A stretch of 61,133 nucleotides of DNA from Prolixibacteraceae bacterium (lineage in GTDB: Bacteria > Bacteroidota > Bacteroidia > Bacteroidales > Prolixibacteraceae), in contig JANQHI010000082.1 of NCBI GenBank assembly GCA_028282705.1, positions 1 to 61,133 of the forward strand, read 5' to 3'. Below the pieces are notes generated by a model that was given only the letters and a program-made list of their open reading frames with translations, had not been told where the DNA came from and searched no databases. How positions within the stretch are numbered: the first letter of the stretch is position 1; each line of letters opens with the position of its first letter. The position numbers and the translations under genes are program-made. Positions 1-7,897 of the stretch are shown here, piece after piece.

Positions 1-1
1 C

Positions 2-106
2 AACCTTGCTTACTCGTTGGAGTTGATAGATGGCAACAATTATGCAAACTTATTAGAGGGCAACACTGAAATTACTGTAACATATACATTAGTTGATGAA
101 AACTAA
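2..106 (+). CDS. C-terminal end of an unknown protein (cut by left edge)
   Basis: An open frame enters from the left edge and ends at a TAA at 104-106, giving about 34 residues. The tail alternates polar and hydrophobic residues (ending TVTYTLVDEN), as in a beta-sandwich or an Ig-like or lipocalin-like fold. It is followed 37 bases later by a good intrinsic terminator, which supports a real gene end. The family cannot be named from this fragment. Confidence 0.6.
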   Translation, partial: NLAYSLELIDGNNYANLLEGNTEITVTYTLVDEN

Positions 107-142
107 TAGCTAACAGGAAGGGTGAATTAAATATTAAACTTG

Positions 143-170
143 AAGCCTGCAGAAATGCGGGCTTTTTTAT
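143..170 (+). terminator. Intrinsic terminator of the left-edge gene
   Basis: An 8-bp stem (AAGCCTGC / GCGGGCTT, one G-T wobble) with the 6-base loop AGAAAT is followed by a run of T. The T tract lies only on the plus-strand side, so it terminates the plus-strand gene and not the convergent minus-strand gene that ends at 172. Confidence 0.8.
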
Positions 171-171
171 T

Positions 172-1086
172 TTACTTAAGGTTGAAGGTTGTTGTACCAA
201 TATTGCTCTCATCTGCAAAGATATCCACTGTATACTCCCCTACCATCATTTGTGGTTCAGAGGTATTGTCCCAATAAATATTTACAGGAAGCTCATTCCC
301 TTCATAATTTACATTTCTCACAGCAGAATACTGTATTTCAAGGTCTTCAAATTTGAAAACATCACCCTGGTTTTTTACCATAAGCAATTGGTCTGGCCTC
401 ATGATCCTAACATATACATTTTTAGCTCCTCTTTTTGTAGTTACATTTTTACTTAATGTTAAACTTATCCTTACCTTCTGGGCCCTCTTTGCATATTTAG
501 TAGCCTTGCTCCTTGAGTTTATGGGTTCAGCTATTAATTCCCTGGCTTCAAGCATGGCTGCTCTTTGCAGGTTTTGTTGCAGCCTGGTATTTTCCTTGCC
601 CAGTTGTTGGTTCTTGTTTTCAGCCTGGCGGAATTGTTCTTTCACCTCCCTGTTTTCAGCCATTAATTCTTTATTCCTCCTGTTAAGGGAATCTACCTGC
701 ACAATGTAGTTTCTCATTATTCCCCTAAGCGAAGTTATCTCCTTTTGATATTTATTAATTCGCTGAAAACTTACTTTTTTAGTTTGCTCAACCTCAACCA
801 ACAGGTCTTTTACTTTGGTTTGGGCAAAAAACAATTGTTGGTTCAATGTATCATTATCTGTTTGCAATGAATCATAGCTGGCAATTATTTCACTTAGCTC
901 AAATTGGATGGAATCTTTTTCTGTATTTATTTCATTTATTATTACCTGGTGATCCATCCTTTGCATAACAAACAAAACCACCACAACTACTAAAACTACA
1001 GATAATAAAATAACAATTACATTATTGCGCCTGTCTTTGTGGGTTTCTCCCAACCAATGCTTTTTTTGCCCTATTTCCTGATCCAT
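172..1086 (-). CDS. Membrane-anchored coiled-coil protein of unknown function
   Basis: 304 residues. A short basic cytoplasmic N-terminus (1-22) precedes one strong transmembrane helix (about 23-41, rich in Val and Leu). A long heptad-like, Gln/Glu/Asn-rich coiled coil follows (about 50-195), then a basic hinge near 200 and a beta-rich C-terminal domain (about 205-304). The layout suggests a type II inner-membrane protein with a periplasmic coiled coil presenting a small beta domain. No catalytic motif is visible. It is divergent from the DUF3859 gene and has its own promoter match at 1117-1147. A structural or envelope-organising role is only inference. Confidence 0.75.
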   Translation of the reverse strand: MDQEIGQKKHWLGETHKDRRNNVIVILLSVVLVVVVVLFVMQRMDHQVIINEINTEKDSIQFELSEIIASYDSLQTDNDTLNQQLFFAQTKVKDLLVEVEQTKKVSFQRINKYQKEITSLRGIMRNYIVQVDSLNRRNKELMAENREVKEQFRQAENKNQQLGKENTRLQQNLQRAAMLEARELIAEPINSRSKATKYAKRAQKVRISLTLSKNVTTKRGAKNVYVRIMRPDQLLMVKNQGDVFKFEDLEIQYSAVRNVNYEGNELPVNIYWDNTSEPQMMVGEYTVDIFADESNIGTTTFNLK

Positions 1087-1116
1087 ATTTTTTATTTTTC
1101 CAAATTGACATTTTCA

Positions 1117-1147
1117 CAAAATTAATAATCTTTTCAAGGGGTCGCAA
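1117..1147 (-). promoter_or_regulatory. Bacteroidota sigma-A promoter for the coiled-coil gene
   Basis: Read on the minus strand, TTG (1145-1147) is followed after 20 bases by TAATTTTG (1117-1124), an exact match to the Bacteroidota -33/-7 consensus (TTG, about 19-21, TAnnTTTG). The expected start of transcription is near 1110, about 24 bases before the ATG at 1086. Confidence 0.6.
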
Positions 1148-1282
1148 AAAGAGTGTTCAATATTCATTCCAGAAACAAATTATAGGCTTTTCTATGGCCT
1201 ATTCAATCAAAAAATGAATTATTTAGCCATTCTTGAAATATCCATATGTTCCTTATTTTTATGCCACAATTAACTTTTTAAA

Positions 1283-1666
1283 ATGAAAAGAAGGAAACCT
1301 GTTTTTGAATTATACTCCTTTGGGCATTTTGCAGAATGGAACCGCGAAAGTAAACAGATTCCCAAAATCCTAGAAATCACCACAGATATAAAGGCTGAAA
1401 TTGGGGTTGAGTTTGGTTATGTACTAAAAATAAAAAAGGGGAAAGGAGAAAAGATAACTTTCAGGATTGACCATCCCCCATTTAAAGATAATACTGGAGA
1501 GGTTGCCCCACCATTTACAGGAGAGGAATTTATCCGCACAAATGACTATGAATTTTTCCTGGGTGATTGTATTTGGGAGCCTCTTAATGATAAACTTGGA
1601 AAATGGGAACTTACCACTTTTTATGAAGGTAAAACAGTGGCAAAGAAAACATTCAACCTATATTAA
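1283..1666 (+). CDS. DUF3859 domain protein
   Basis: 127 residues. The segment EFGYVLKIKKGKGEKITFRI, a conserved HP (DHPPF, near 66), and a terminal pattern of a Trp-flanked strand followed by KKTFNLY match the DUF3859 family as I know it, a small all-beta domain of unknown function. There is no signal peptide or membrane helix, so it is probably cytoplasmic. The last four bases overlap the stop of the convergent gene at 1663. No reaction or partner is known for the family. Confidence 0.75.
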   Translation: MKRRKPVFELYSFGHFAEWNRESKQIPKILEITTDIKAEIGVEFGYVLKIKKGKGEKITFRIDHPPFKDNTGEVAPPFTGEEFIRTNDYEFFLGDCIWEPLNDKLGKWELTTFYEGKTVAKKTFNLY

Positions 1667-1950
1667 TCGCCAACAGCTTTGTTCAGTGCTTCCAGTGCTT
1701 CATCAACAGAATTTGAAAGCTCTTCTGAAATGGCCCTATAATATTGCTTTACCAGCTTAGGATTATCTTTTCCATCAGGATGGTTTACCCTCTTTCTTAG
1801 TTCAAGGTGTTTTTCAAGAATTCCATTTGCTACTTTCATTACTTTGTCATGGTCAGCGTTTTCCTTTGTCCTAAGGATATAAAAACAGTCATTTAAAACC
1901 AGTGAAAACATCCAATCAATTTCTTTTTTTAATTCTCTTACGCTCGCCAT
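1663..1950 (-). CDS. Small helical conserved hypothetical protein
   Basis: 95 residues, almost entirely predicted helix, acidic and basic without hydrophobic stretches. It starts MASVRELKKEIDWMF and contains the Bacteroidota-typical piece RKRVNHPDGKDNP. It looks like a soluble helical-bundle protein and resembles small hypothetical proteins widespread in Bacteroidota. No function is known to me. It lies 11 bases downstream of the DUF3108 gene on the same strand, so it is probably the last gene of that three-gene operon. Confidence 0.75.
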   Translation of the reverse strand: MASVRELKKEIDWMFSLVLNDCFYILRTKENADHDKVMKVANGILEKHLELRKRVNHPDGKDNPKLVKQYYRAISEELSNSVDEALEALNKAVGD

Positions 1951-1961
1951 AATTCTTTTAT

Positions 1962-2828
1962 TTAGTTCATTACTGATGTAAGTGGAGCTTTAAGTCCTTC
2001 AAATGACTTCAAAACTGCTTTTACAGAACCTACCAATATGTTTGTTTCAACCATTATTGGAACACGATTCTTGTCAGCAGAAATCCAAACATTCATATAT
2101 TCACCTCCAGGGAAAAAATCTCCCTTCATTAAAAGTATGGAAATTTTATGACATCTGAAAGACATTCTGTTCCTTGTTTTTACAGCCTCTTCTCCCAAAT
2201 ACCTGAAATGTAACCTTTCAACTTTGTTTTCATCAATTAATTTGAAGGGGACCATTTGCCCATGTTCATAGTTTTCATAGTCAAGGGTGCGCGCATAATA
2301 AGCTGTAGCCAGCATATCAAAACTACCAGGTTCATAATTGATTGAATCAACTAAAAACTGCCCTTTCTTCTTTTTTATTTTTGTGAATATTTTATCCTTT
2401 TGGTGATCAACATTATAATAGTGTATAGAATAATTCCGCCCATGTTTTACTTCCCTGTTAAAAACCAGTGGGCTAAGGTTACCACAACATCTTGAGTGAA
2501 AATTATTCCTCACTTTATAGATAAAGTCATAAGCCTTTAGGGTCTTTCCTGTAGCATTAAGTTCATAAAACTTTGTGCCATTCTCGTGCACAGAATGAAC
2601 ATTAAAATGGACAAGGCCACTTTTTATCCATATAAAATGCCAGTTGTAATATGCACTATATGTTAGCTTTTCTCCTGATGCAAATGGGGTAACTGTGAGT
2701 TCTTGCCCTACAATTTTAAGGTTAAATGCAAAAAGGGCTAAAACCAAAAAAAATATAGCCCGCCATGAAAATTTAGAAGCCCCTCCTAAATGAAGTATTT
2801 CTGTTATTTTGCTGGGGTTGCCTTTCAT
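1962..2828 (-). CDS. DUF3108 domain protein, exported
   Basis: 288 residues. A long N-terminal hydrophobic segment (about 24-40, ending KIVGQELTV) looks like a signal peptide or anchor. The rest is a beta-rich periplasmic domain with DUF3108 hallmarks: GEKLTYSAYYNWHFIWIKSG at 53-72, a central SFDMLATAYYAR, and a closing VWISADKNRVPIMVE. The family is envelope-associated with unknown function. Its first 56 bases overlap the end of the upstream Ig-like lipoprotein in another frame, so translation may be coupled. The true start could be a little downstream, but no other ATG precedes the hydrophobic segment. Confidence 0.8.
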   Translation of the reverse strand: MKGNPSKITEILHLGGASKFSWRAIFFLVLALFAFNLKIVGQELTVTPFASGEKLTYSAYYNWHFIWIKSGLVHFNVHSVHENGTKFYELNATGKTLKAYDFIYKVRNNFHSRCCGNLSPLVFNREVKHGRNYSIHYYNVDHQKDKIFTKIKKKKGQFLVDSINYEPGSFDMLATAYYARTLDYENYEHGQMVPFKLIDENKVERLHFRYLGEEAVKTRNRMSFRCHKISILLMKGDFFPGGEYMNVWISADKNRVPIMVETNILVGSVKAVLKSFEGLKAPLTSVMN

Positions 2829-4695
2829 TTTCTTTTCTCTTTTTATTTTCAGCTTCTTTCCTCTTTTTTTCCTCTAATTCTTTGTCATAAAGAACTTTAG
2901 GATAAGTTTTATTTAATGTAGCATCCATAAACTCAAGGTGTTCAAAATTAGATTTCACCTTAATTACCTTTTGCATATAAGCAACTGCTTCTGGCTGAAC
3001 ATGGTCCTGGTAACTCCCAAAGTCCCATTTCCCATTGCCATTTTTATCATAAATCAGTTTAACTACATATTTGCCTGGTTTGAGGTAAGGAAATTCAACC
3101 TTCCCGCCAGTTTTAACTATTTTTTGCTGAAGCACATTTTCTTCTTCATTGTTCTCTACCAATTGAGCAACTATTTGCATAGTAACATTAGAAAGTTCAA
3201 CAATGATTTTACCATAGTAATCCATCTTCTGAGTGGTAAACTTCCTTAAAGCTGACTTGCTTGTAATGCCATATATATTTTGGCTGGCAGCAGAATCTAT
3301 TTCAAGCCTGTATGCAGTATTTTCTTCCCAATCATAGACAATCCTATGTTGGCGGTATGCAGAGGTGTCTTTATTCATTTTAAACCTCAATGGTGTTGCT
3401 GTTGTATCTTCATCCAGGTAAAGATGCACCATATCCTCATGGAAATATTCCAATGGCTCAGGGCTTTTTATCACAATGTCCCTGTTGAGATCAAATCCTG
3501 AAGATTTCAAATTATCAGAAAAACTAAATTGAGGGATGGTAATTTTTTCCTCTTCTTTTTCTTTTCCTCTTTTCCTCTTTTTAGACTCTTTCTCCTTTGG
3601 TTTTTTATAGAAAAAATCAATTGTGTCCTTATGCACATAAACTTCCCCTGTTGAGTCCAGTTGGTTATATGCCAATTCAAAGGTAAGAGAGTCAATTTTG
3701 GCAATAGTAGTATCTTTTATCCAAAGAGAAATAGTATCCACTCCTTTACTGGGTTCAAGGAGGTACCAATCTTTACTTTCAATTCCTATAGGGTTTACTG
3801 AGAAAGTATCAGCCACTGATTCTGAAAAAATAAATGAACATTTATATTGTGATTCCCTTTTAGTGCTGACAATGAATTGTTCAAATATATCTTCCAGAAA
3901 ATAACGCAAATAGACAGGCTCAGGAGCAAATTGTATATGCCCTGCCAACAGAAGTGAATCAGCCCCTTTTACCAGGGTATCAGGAGATTCAACAAATGTT
4001 GCTGAAGGAACAAATACTGAGTCAATAAAGGCAATTTCTTCAGCTCCCTCATCATACAGTAAATTGGTATTTGCGTCAATGATGGCAAACACATGGTAGC
4101 TGCCTGGGGCAATATTATCAATCATAAATATCCCCTTTTCATCAGTTTTTGCAATGTATGGTGGGCGCACCCTAAACACTGCTGAGTCATGCAAGTTTTG
4201 CTGAAGCATTACCAAGCTTTTTTCCTCTGGTTCCAGGTTAAATGCATTCTTAACCACCCCTGCCAGGCGCAATGTGTCAAACACATCACCTGTGCTGAAT
4301 GAAAACCTGAAATTTTTGTAGGGGTTTCTTTCATTGTTGTCTTCAACAGAATTTTTGAAATCCAATGAATAAGTGGTGCTGTCTTTTAGGTCTTCATTAA
4401 ATATTACAGACAATGTTTTGGATTTCATCCTTATGGTAGGCCTTTTCTGCAAAGGTGGGGAAATAACCAGGGCATCCATTACTTTATCTGTCACAACATA
4501 TTCATCAAAGGTGAAACGCACCTGCTTCCCGTCAAAATTCAGGGTCCTGTATGGGGGGTCAGTTTCAACCAGGATTGGAGGCAATGAATCACTAGGTCCT
4601 CCATCAGGCATCCCCATGTTGGCACATGATGTATAAAAAACAAGGTAGATAAATATTCCCAGGACCAGGAATGGTATTTTATTTGTCAATTTCAT
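2773..4695 (-). CDS. Large Ig-like (Big_5-type) outer-envelope lipoprotein
   Basis: About 640 residues. The ATG at 4695 is preferred over one at 4713 because it gives a compact lipoprotein signal (MKLTNKIPFLVLG... to lipobox FYTSC). After the Cys comes MGMPDGGPSDSLPP, an arrangement typical of the Bacteroidota Ig-like domain lipoprotein family. The domains are an SbsA/Big_5-like Ig domain (about 35-135), a carboxypeptidase-regulatory-like fold (about 145-225, with the DENGIF/GSYHVFAI type pattern), further beta domains, and a strongly basic Lys/Glu/Arg/Gln/Asn-rich tail (about 605-640). The tail coding region overlaps the next gene by 56 bases. It is probably periplasm- or outer-membrane-anchored; function unknown. 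Confidence 0.8.
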   Translation of the reverse strand: MKLTNKIPFLVLGIFIYLVFYTSCANMGMPDGGPSDSLPPILVETDPPYRTLNFDGKQVRFTFDEYVVTDKVMDALVISPPLQKRPTIRMKSKTLSVIFNEDLKDSTTYSLDFKNSVEDNNERNPYKNFRFSFSTGDVFDTLRLAGVVKNAFNLEPEEKSLVMLQQNLHDSAVFRVRPPYIAKTDEKGIFMIDNIAPGSYHVFAIIDANTNLLYDEGAEEIAFIDSVFVPSATFVESPDTLVKGADSLLLAGHIQFAPEPVYLRYFLEDIFEQFIVSTKRESQYKCSFIFSESVADTFSVNPIGIESKDWYLLEPSKGVDTISLWIKDTTIAKIDSLTFELAYNQLDSTGEVYVHKDTIDFFYKKPKEKESKKRKRGKEKEEEKITIPQFSFSDNLKSSGFDLNRDIVIKSPEPLEYFHEDMVHLYLDEDTTATPLRFKMNKDTSAYRQHRIVYDWEENTAYRLEIDSAASQNIYGITSKSALRKFTTQKMDYYGKIIVELSNVTMQIVAQLVENNEEENVLQQKIVKTGGKVEFPYLKPGKYVVKLIYDKNGNGKWDFGSYQDHVQPEAVAYMQKVIKVKSNFEHLEFMDATLNKTYPKVLYDKELEEKKRKEAENKKRKENERQPQQNNRNTSFRRGF

Positions 4696-4925
4696 TGGTG
4701 GCAAATCCAGCATATTTTATTTGAATACAAACATACAAATTCCTGAAAATTTCAATTATCCCAGAAGGGTAAATTAACTTATTTTAGGGGTTGTTAGTAG
4801 ATAATTATAATTCAGGTTATTATTTTGGTTTTTAAGGATGCCTGATAAAATAAGTTTAAACCATTTCTGTATTTTTTACTTATTATCCCAAATCTTTTTT
4901 ACCTTCATAAAAAAGAATATTTGTA

Positions 4926-7076
4926 ATGGCTTATAAGAAGAAAAGAAGGAAGAAGGGAAAAAAGTTTGCCTCATTTAATAAGCAAAAACTTAAAAAAGCC
5001 ATTCTTTCCATATTATATGAAGACCCCTCAAAACCTGTTAACTACAAGCAGGTTTCTGCTTTCCTGGGTATAAAAGATGCTGAAACCAAGCGTCTGGTAA
5101 ATGTGGTGTTGGTCGAGATGCATGAAAATGGGTTGCTTGACATGATCAGTAGGGGAAAATTTAGGCTAAGGTCACGTGGTGGGTATGTATCAGGGGTTGT
5201 TGATTTACAACCACAAGGTTTTGGTTATGTGAATAGTGATGAGGCTGATACGCCTATTCTGGTTTCCTCGCGCAACCTGCACCATGCCATGGAAGGAGAC
5301 AAAGTGAGGGTACATCTATATGCCAGGAGGAAAAAGCATGAGCTGGAAGGTGAAGTTGTGGAAATACTTGAGCGTGCTAAAGATACATTTGTGGGTACAG
5401 TTTCCAAATCAAGGAACTTTGCATTTTTGATCCCAACAAGCAAGGTGGGCTTTGATATTTTTATCCCGCTTGAAAAGCTGAATGGGGCAAAGCCAGGGCA
5501 AAAAGCTATTGCTAAAATCCTTGAATGGCCATCCAGGTCAAAGAACCCTTTTGGGGAAATTATTGAAGTGTTGGGAGATACAGGGGACAATGATGCTGAA
5601 ATGCATGCCATCCTGGCTGAATTTGACTTGCCCCACAAATACCCCAAAAATGTTGAAAAAGTAGCTGCTAAAATCCCTCTTGAAATATCAGAAACAGAAA
5701 TCAAAAACAGGAGGGACGTAAGGGGTATAACCACTTTTACCATTGACCCTGCTGATGCCAAAGATTTTGATGATGCCCTATCCATCAGGAAACTTGAGAA
5801 TAACAACTGGGAGGTAGGCATCCATATTGCTGATGTTACCCACTATGTAAAACCCAATACCATCCTGGATGATGAAGCTTATAGCAGGGCTACATCAGTT
5901 TACCTGGTTGACAGGGTTGTACCTATGCTGCCTGAACATTTATCAAATGGGGTATGCTCTTTACGCCCAAATGAAGACAAGCTTTGTTTTTCAGCTATTT
6001 TTGAAATGAATAACCAGGCTGCTGTTTTAAGACAATGGTTTGGAAAAACAGTGATCCACTCAAACAGGAGGTTTACCTATGAAGAAGCTCAGCAGGTTAT
6101 TGAAACAGGAGAAGGAGACCTCAATGAAGAAATCCTGGTGTTAGATGGCCTGGCTAAGAAATTAAGGGAGGAAAGGTTTAAAAAAGGTTCTATAGCCTTT
6201 GACAGGATTGAGATAAAATTCAATATTGATGAAATAGGAAAGCCTATCTCTGTTTTTTTCAAAGAAGCAAAAGATGCCAACCACCTGATTGAGGAGTTTA
6301 TGCTCCTTGCCAATAAAAAAGTAGCTGAATTTATTGGTATTCCAAAAGGAAAAAAACAAGCCAAAACTTTTGTATATAGGATACATGATAAACCAGACCC
6401 CGACAAGCTGGATTCATTCAACAATTTCATCCATAAATTTGGTTATGGTATCCAATTGGTTACTCCCAAGATGGTTTCAACATCACTCAATAACCTCTTG
6501 AAAAATGTAAAAGGGAAAACTGAGCAGAATGTAATAGAATCATTGGCTATAAGGGCTATGGCCAAGGCAGAGTATTCTACACGCAATATTGGGCACTATG
6601 GGTTGGCATTTGATTATTATAGCCATTTTACCTCCCCCATCAGAAGGTATCCTGACGTGATGGTTCACAGGCTGTTGGAAAAATACCTGGAAGGAGGGCG
6701 TTCAGCTAATGCCCAAAAGCATGAGGATATGTGCAAACATTCTTCTGATATGGAGTCACGTGCAGCCAATGCTGAAAGGGCTTCTATAAAATACAAACAG
6801 GTTGAATTTATGAAAGACCATGTTGGTGAAATATATGATGGAACCATATCAGGGATTACTGACTGGGGTATATATGTTGAGCTTGAAAATAAAATTGAAG
6901 GCATGATCTCGCTGCACGGGCTGGATGATGATTTTTACATTTTTGATGAGAAGAATTATGCCATTATAGGAAGGCATACACAAAAAAAATACCAGCTTGG
7001 AGACCCTATAAAAATTGAAGTCTGGCGCACAAACCTTGAACGCAAACAACTGGATTTTAGGCTCGTGGAAAGTTAG
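4926..7076 (+). CDS. rnr: Ribonuclease R (RNB/S1 exoribonuclease)
   Basis: 716 residues, close to the usual length. It carries a basic N-terminus, a winged-helix-like region (about 20-80) and two cold-shock/OB domains (about 85-220). The RNB catalytic domain (about 255-590) holds the Asp cluster DPADAKDFDDALS near 276-288 that binds the catalytic metal. A C-terminal S1 domain (about 630-715) includes GISDWGIYVELENKIEG-type residues. It degrades structured RNA 3' to 5' and acts in stable RNA quality control in the cytoplasm. It is divergent from the Ig-like lipoprotein operon and stands alone. Confidence 0.96.
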   Translation: MAYKKKRRKKGKKFASFNKQKLKKAILSILYEDPSKPVNYKQVSAFLGIKDAETKRLVNVVLVEMHENGLLDMISRGKFRLRSRGGYVSGVVDLQPQGFGYVNSDEADTPILVSSRNLHHAMEGDKVRVHLYARRKKHELEGEVVEILERAKDTFVGTVSKSRNFAFLIPTSKVGFDIFIPLEKLNGAKPGQKAIAKILEWPSRSKNPFGEIIEVLGDTGDNDAEMHAILAEFDLPHKYPKNVEKVAAKIPLEISETEIKNRRDVRGITTFTIDPADAKDFDDALSIRKLENNNWEVGIHIADVTHYVKPNTILDDEAYSRATSVYLVDRVVPMLPEHLSNGVCSLRPNEDKLCFSAIFEMNNQAAVLRQWFGKTVIHSNRRFTYEEAQQVIETGEGDLNEEILVLDGLAKKLREERFKKGSIAFDRIEIKFNIDEIGKPISVFFKEAKDANHLIEEFMLLANKKVAEFIGIPKGKKQAKTFVYRIHDKPDPDKLDSFNNFIHKFGYGIQLVTPKMVSTSLNNLLKNVKGKTEQNVIESLAIRAMAKAEYSTRNIGHYGLAFDYYSHFTSPIRRYPDVMVHRLLEKYLEGGRSANAQKHEDMCKHSSDMESRAANAERASIKYKQVEFMKDHVGEIYDGTISGITDWGIYVELENKIEGMISLHGLDDDFYIFDEKNYAIIGRHTQKKYQLGDPIKIEVWRTNLERKQLDFRLVES

Positions 7077-7111
7077 GAAAACACATTTCCTGTATTTTTA
7101 AAAAATTCAAC

Positions 7112-7119
7112 TATATTTG
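7112..7119 (+). promoter_or_regulatory. Probable -7 element of the tetR-type gene
   Basis: TATATTTG matches TAnnTTTG exactly and lies 35 bases before the ATG. There is no TTG at the expected upstream distance (only CTG at 19 bases), so the assignment is tentative. Confidence 0.35.
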
Positions 7120-7154
7120 TTTCTTATTACTTCTGATAAGACTAAAAAAAACCT

Positions 7155-7757
7155 ATGCAGAAAATTGCTGAAAATGGTACAAAGAGAGACCTGAACAGGG
7201 AAACAATCCTCAAAATTGCACAGGAAATATTTAGCAAATATGGGTATAAAAAAACTACCCTTGATGATATAGCCAATGCTGTCAGGAAGGGTAAAAGTTC
7301 ACTTTATTATTATTTTAAAAGCAAAGAAGACCTGTTTCAGGCCGTGATCATGAAAGAGGTTGACTTGCTTGGCAGAGAGCTTGACAAAGTTGTAAACAGG
7401 AATAGTGACCCAGTAGATAAACTCAGAGACTACATATTAACCAAACTTACCATTTTCAGAAGCCTGGCCAACTTTTACCATGCCCTTGAAAATGATGTTG
7501 CTGCCATTGAATTTATTGAAGATATTAAACACAAATATGAGCAAAATGAGATCAGGATGATCAAGAGGATCTTGATTGAAGGGGTGCGCAAAAACGAGTT
7601 TGAGATCTATGATTTTAACCTGGCAGCCATTGGAATAACCACTGCTATCAAAGGGCTTGAAATGCCATTAACTGCAGGCTCTTATGGAAACATCAACCTG
7701 GAAAGAAGTGTTGATATTATCCTTAAGATTATGTGTTATGGGATTATGAAAAGGTAG
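7155..7757 (+). CDS. TetR/AcrR family transcriptional regulator
   Basis: 200 residues. The N-terminal TetR helix-turn-helix covers about 17-62: ILKIAQEIFSKYGYKKTT, DDIANAV, then SSLYYYFKSKEDLFQAVI, which is the canonical recognition helix followed by the YYYFKSKEDL signature. The C-terminal ligand domain (about 70-200) is helical and unassigned. It resembles TetR proteins of Bacteroidota with no fixed ligand. No efflux pump or enzyme lies next to it on the same strand, so the target is not obvious. A bidirectional terminator separates it from the PUL. Confidence 0.92.
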   Translation: MQKIAENGTKRDLNRETILKIAQEIFSKYGYKKTTLDDIANAVRKGKSSLYYYFKSKEDLFQAVIMKEVDLLGRELDKVVNRNSDPVDKLRDYILTKLTIFRSLANFYHALENDVAAIEFIEDIKHKYEQNEIRMIKRILIEGVRKNEFEIYDFNLAAIGITTAIKGLEMPLTAGSYGNINLERSVDIILKIMCYGIMKR

Positions 7758-7842
7758 AAAGCCTCCCCAATAGGGAGGAGTTAAATTCTGATTATTATTT
7801 CAATAATAATAATGCACAATAAACTAAACTTGTGAAAAAACG

Positions 7843-7876
7843 AAAAAAGGGACTTCAATTTTGAAGCCCTTTTTTG
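7843..7876. terminator. Bidirectional terminator between tetR-type gene and GH2 gene
   Basis: AAAAAAGGG and CTTCAA pair with TTGAAG and CCCTTTTTT (one bulged A), giving A-tract/T-tract flanks on both strands. It serves the convergent gene ends at 7757 (plus) and 7898 (minus), and marks the left boundary of the first PUL. Confidence 0.85.
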
Positions 7877-7897
7877 TTTTATTTATTTTCCTAAAAA

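Noticed and set aside
5225-5821. Antisense open frame of 198 codons across RNase R
   Set aside because: It lies wholly opposite the RNB gene, the protein has no recognisable motif and the Ser/Leu-rich composition is that of a reversed coding frame.
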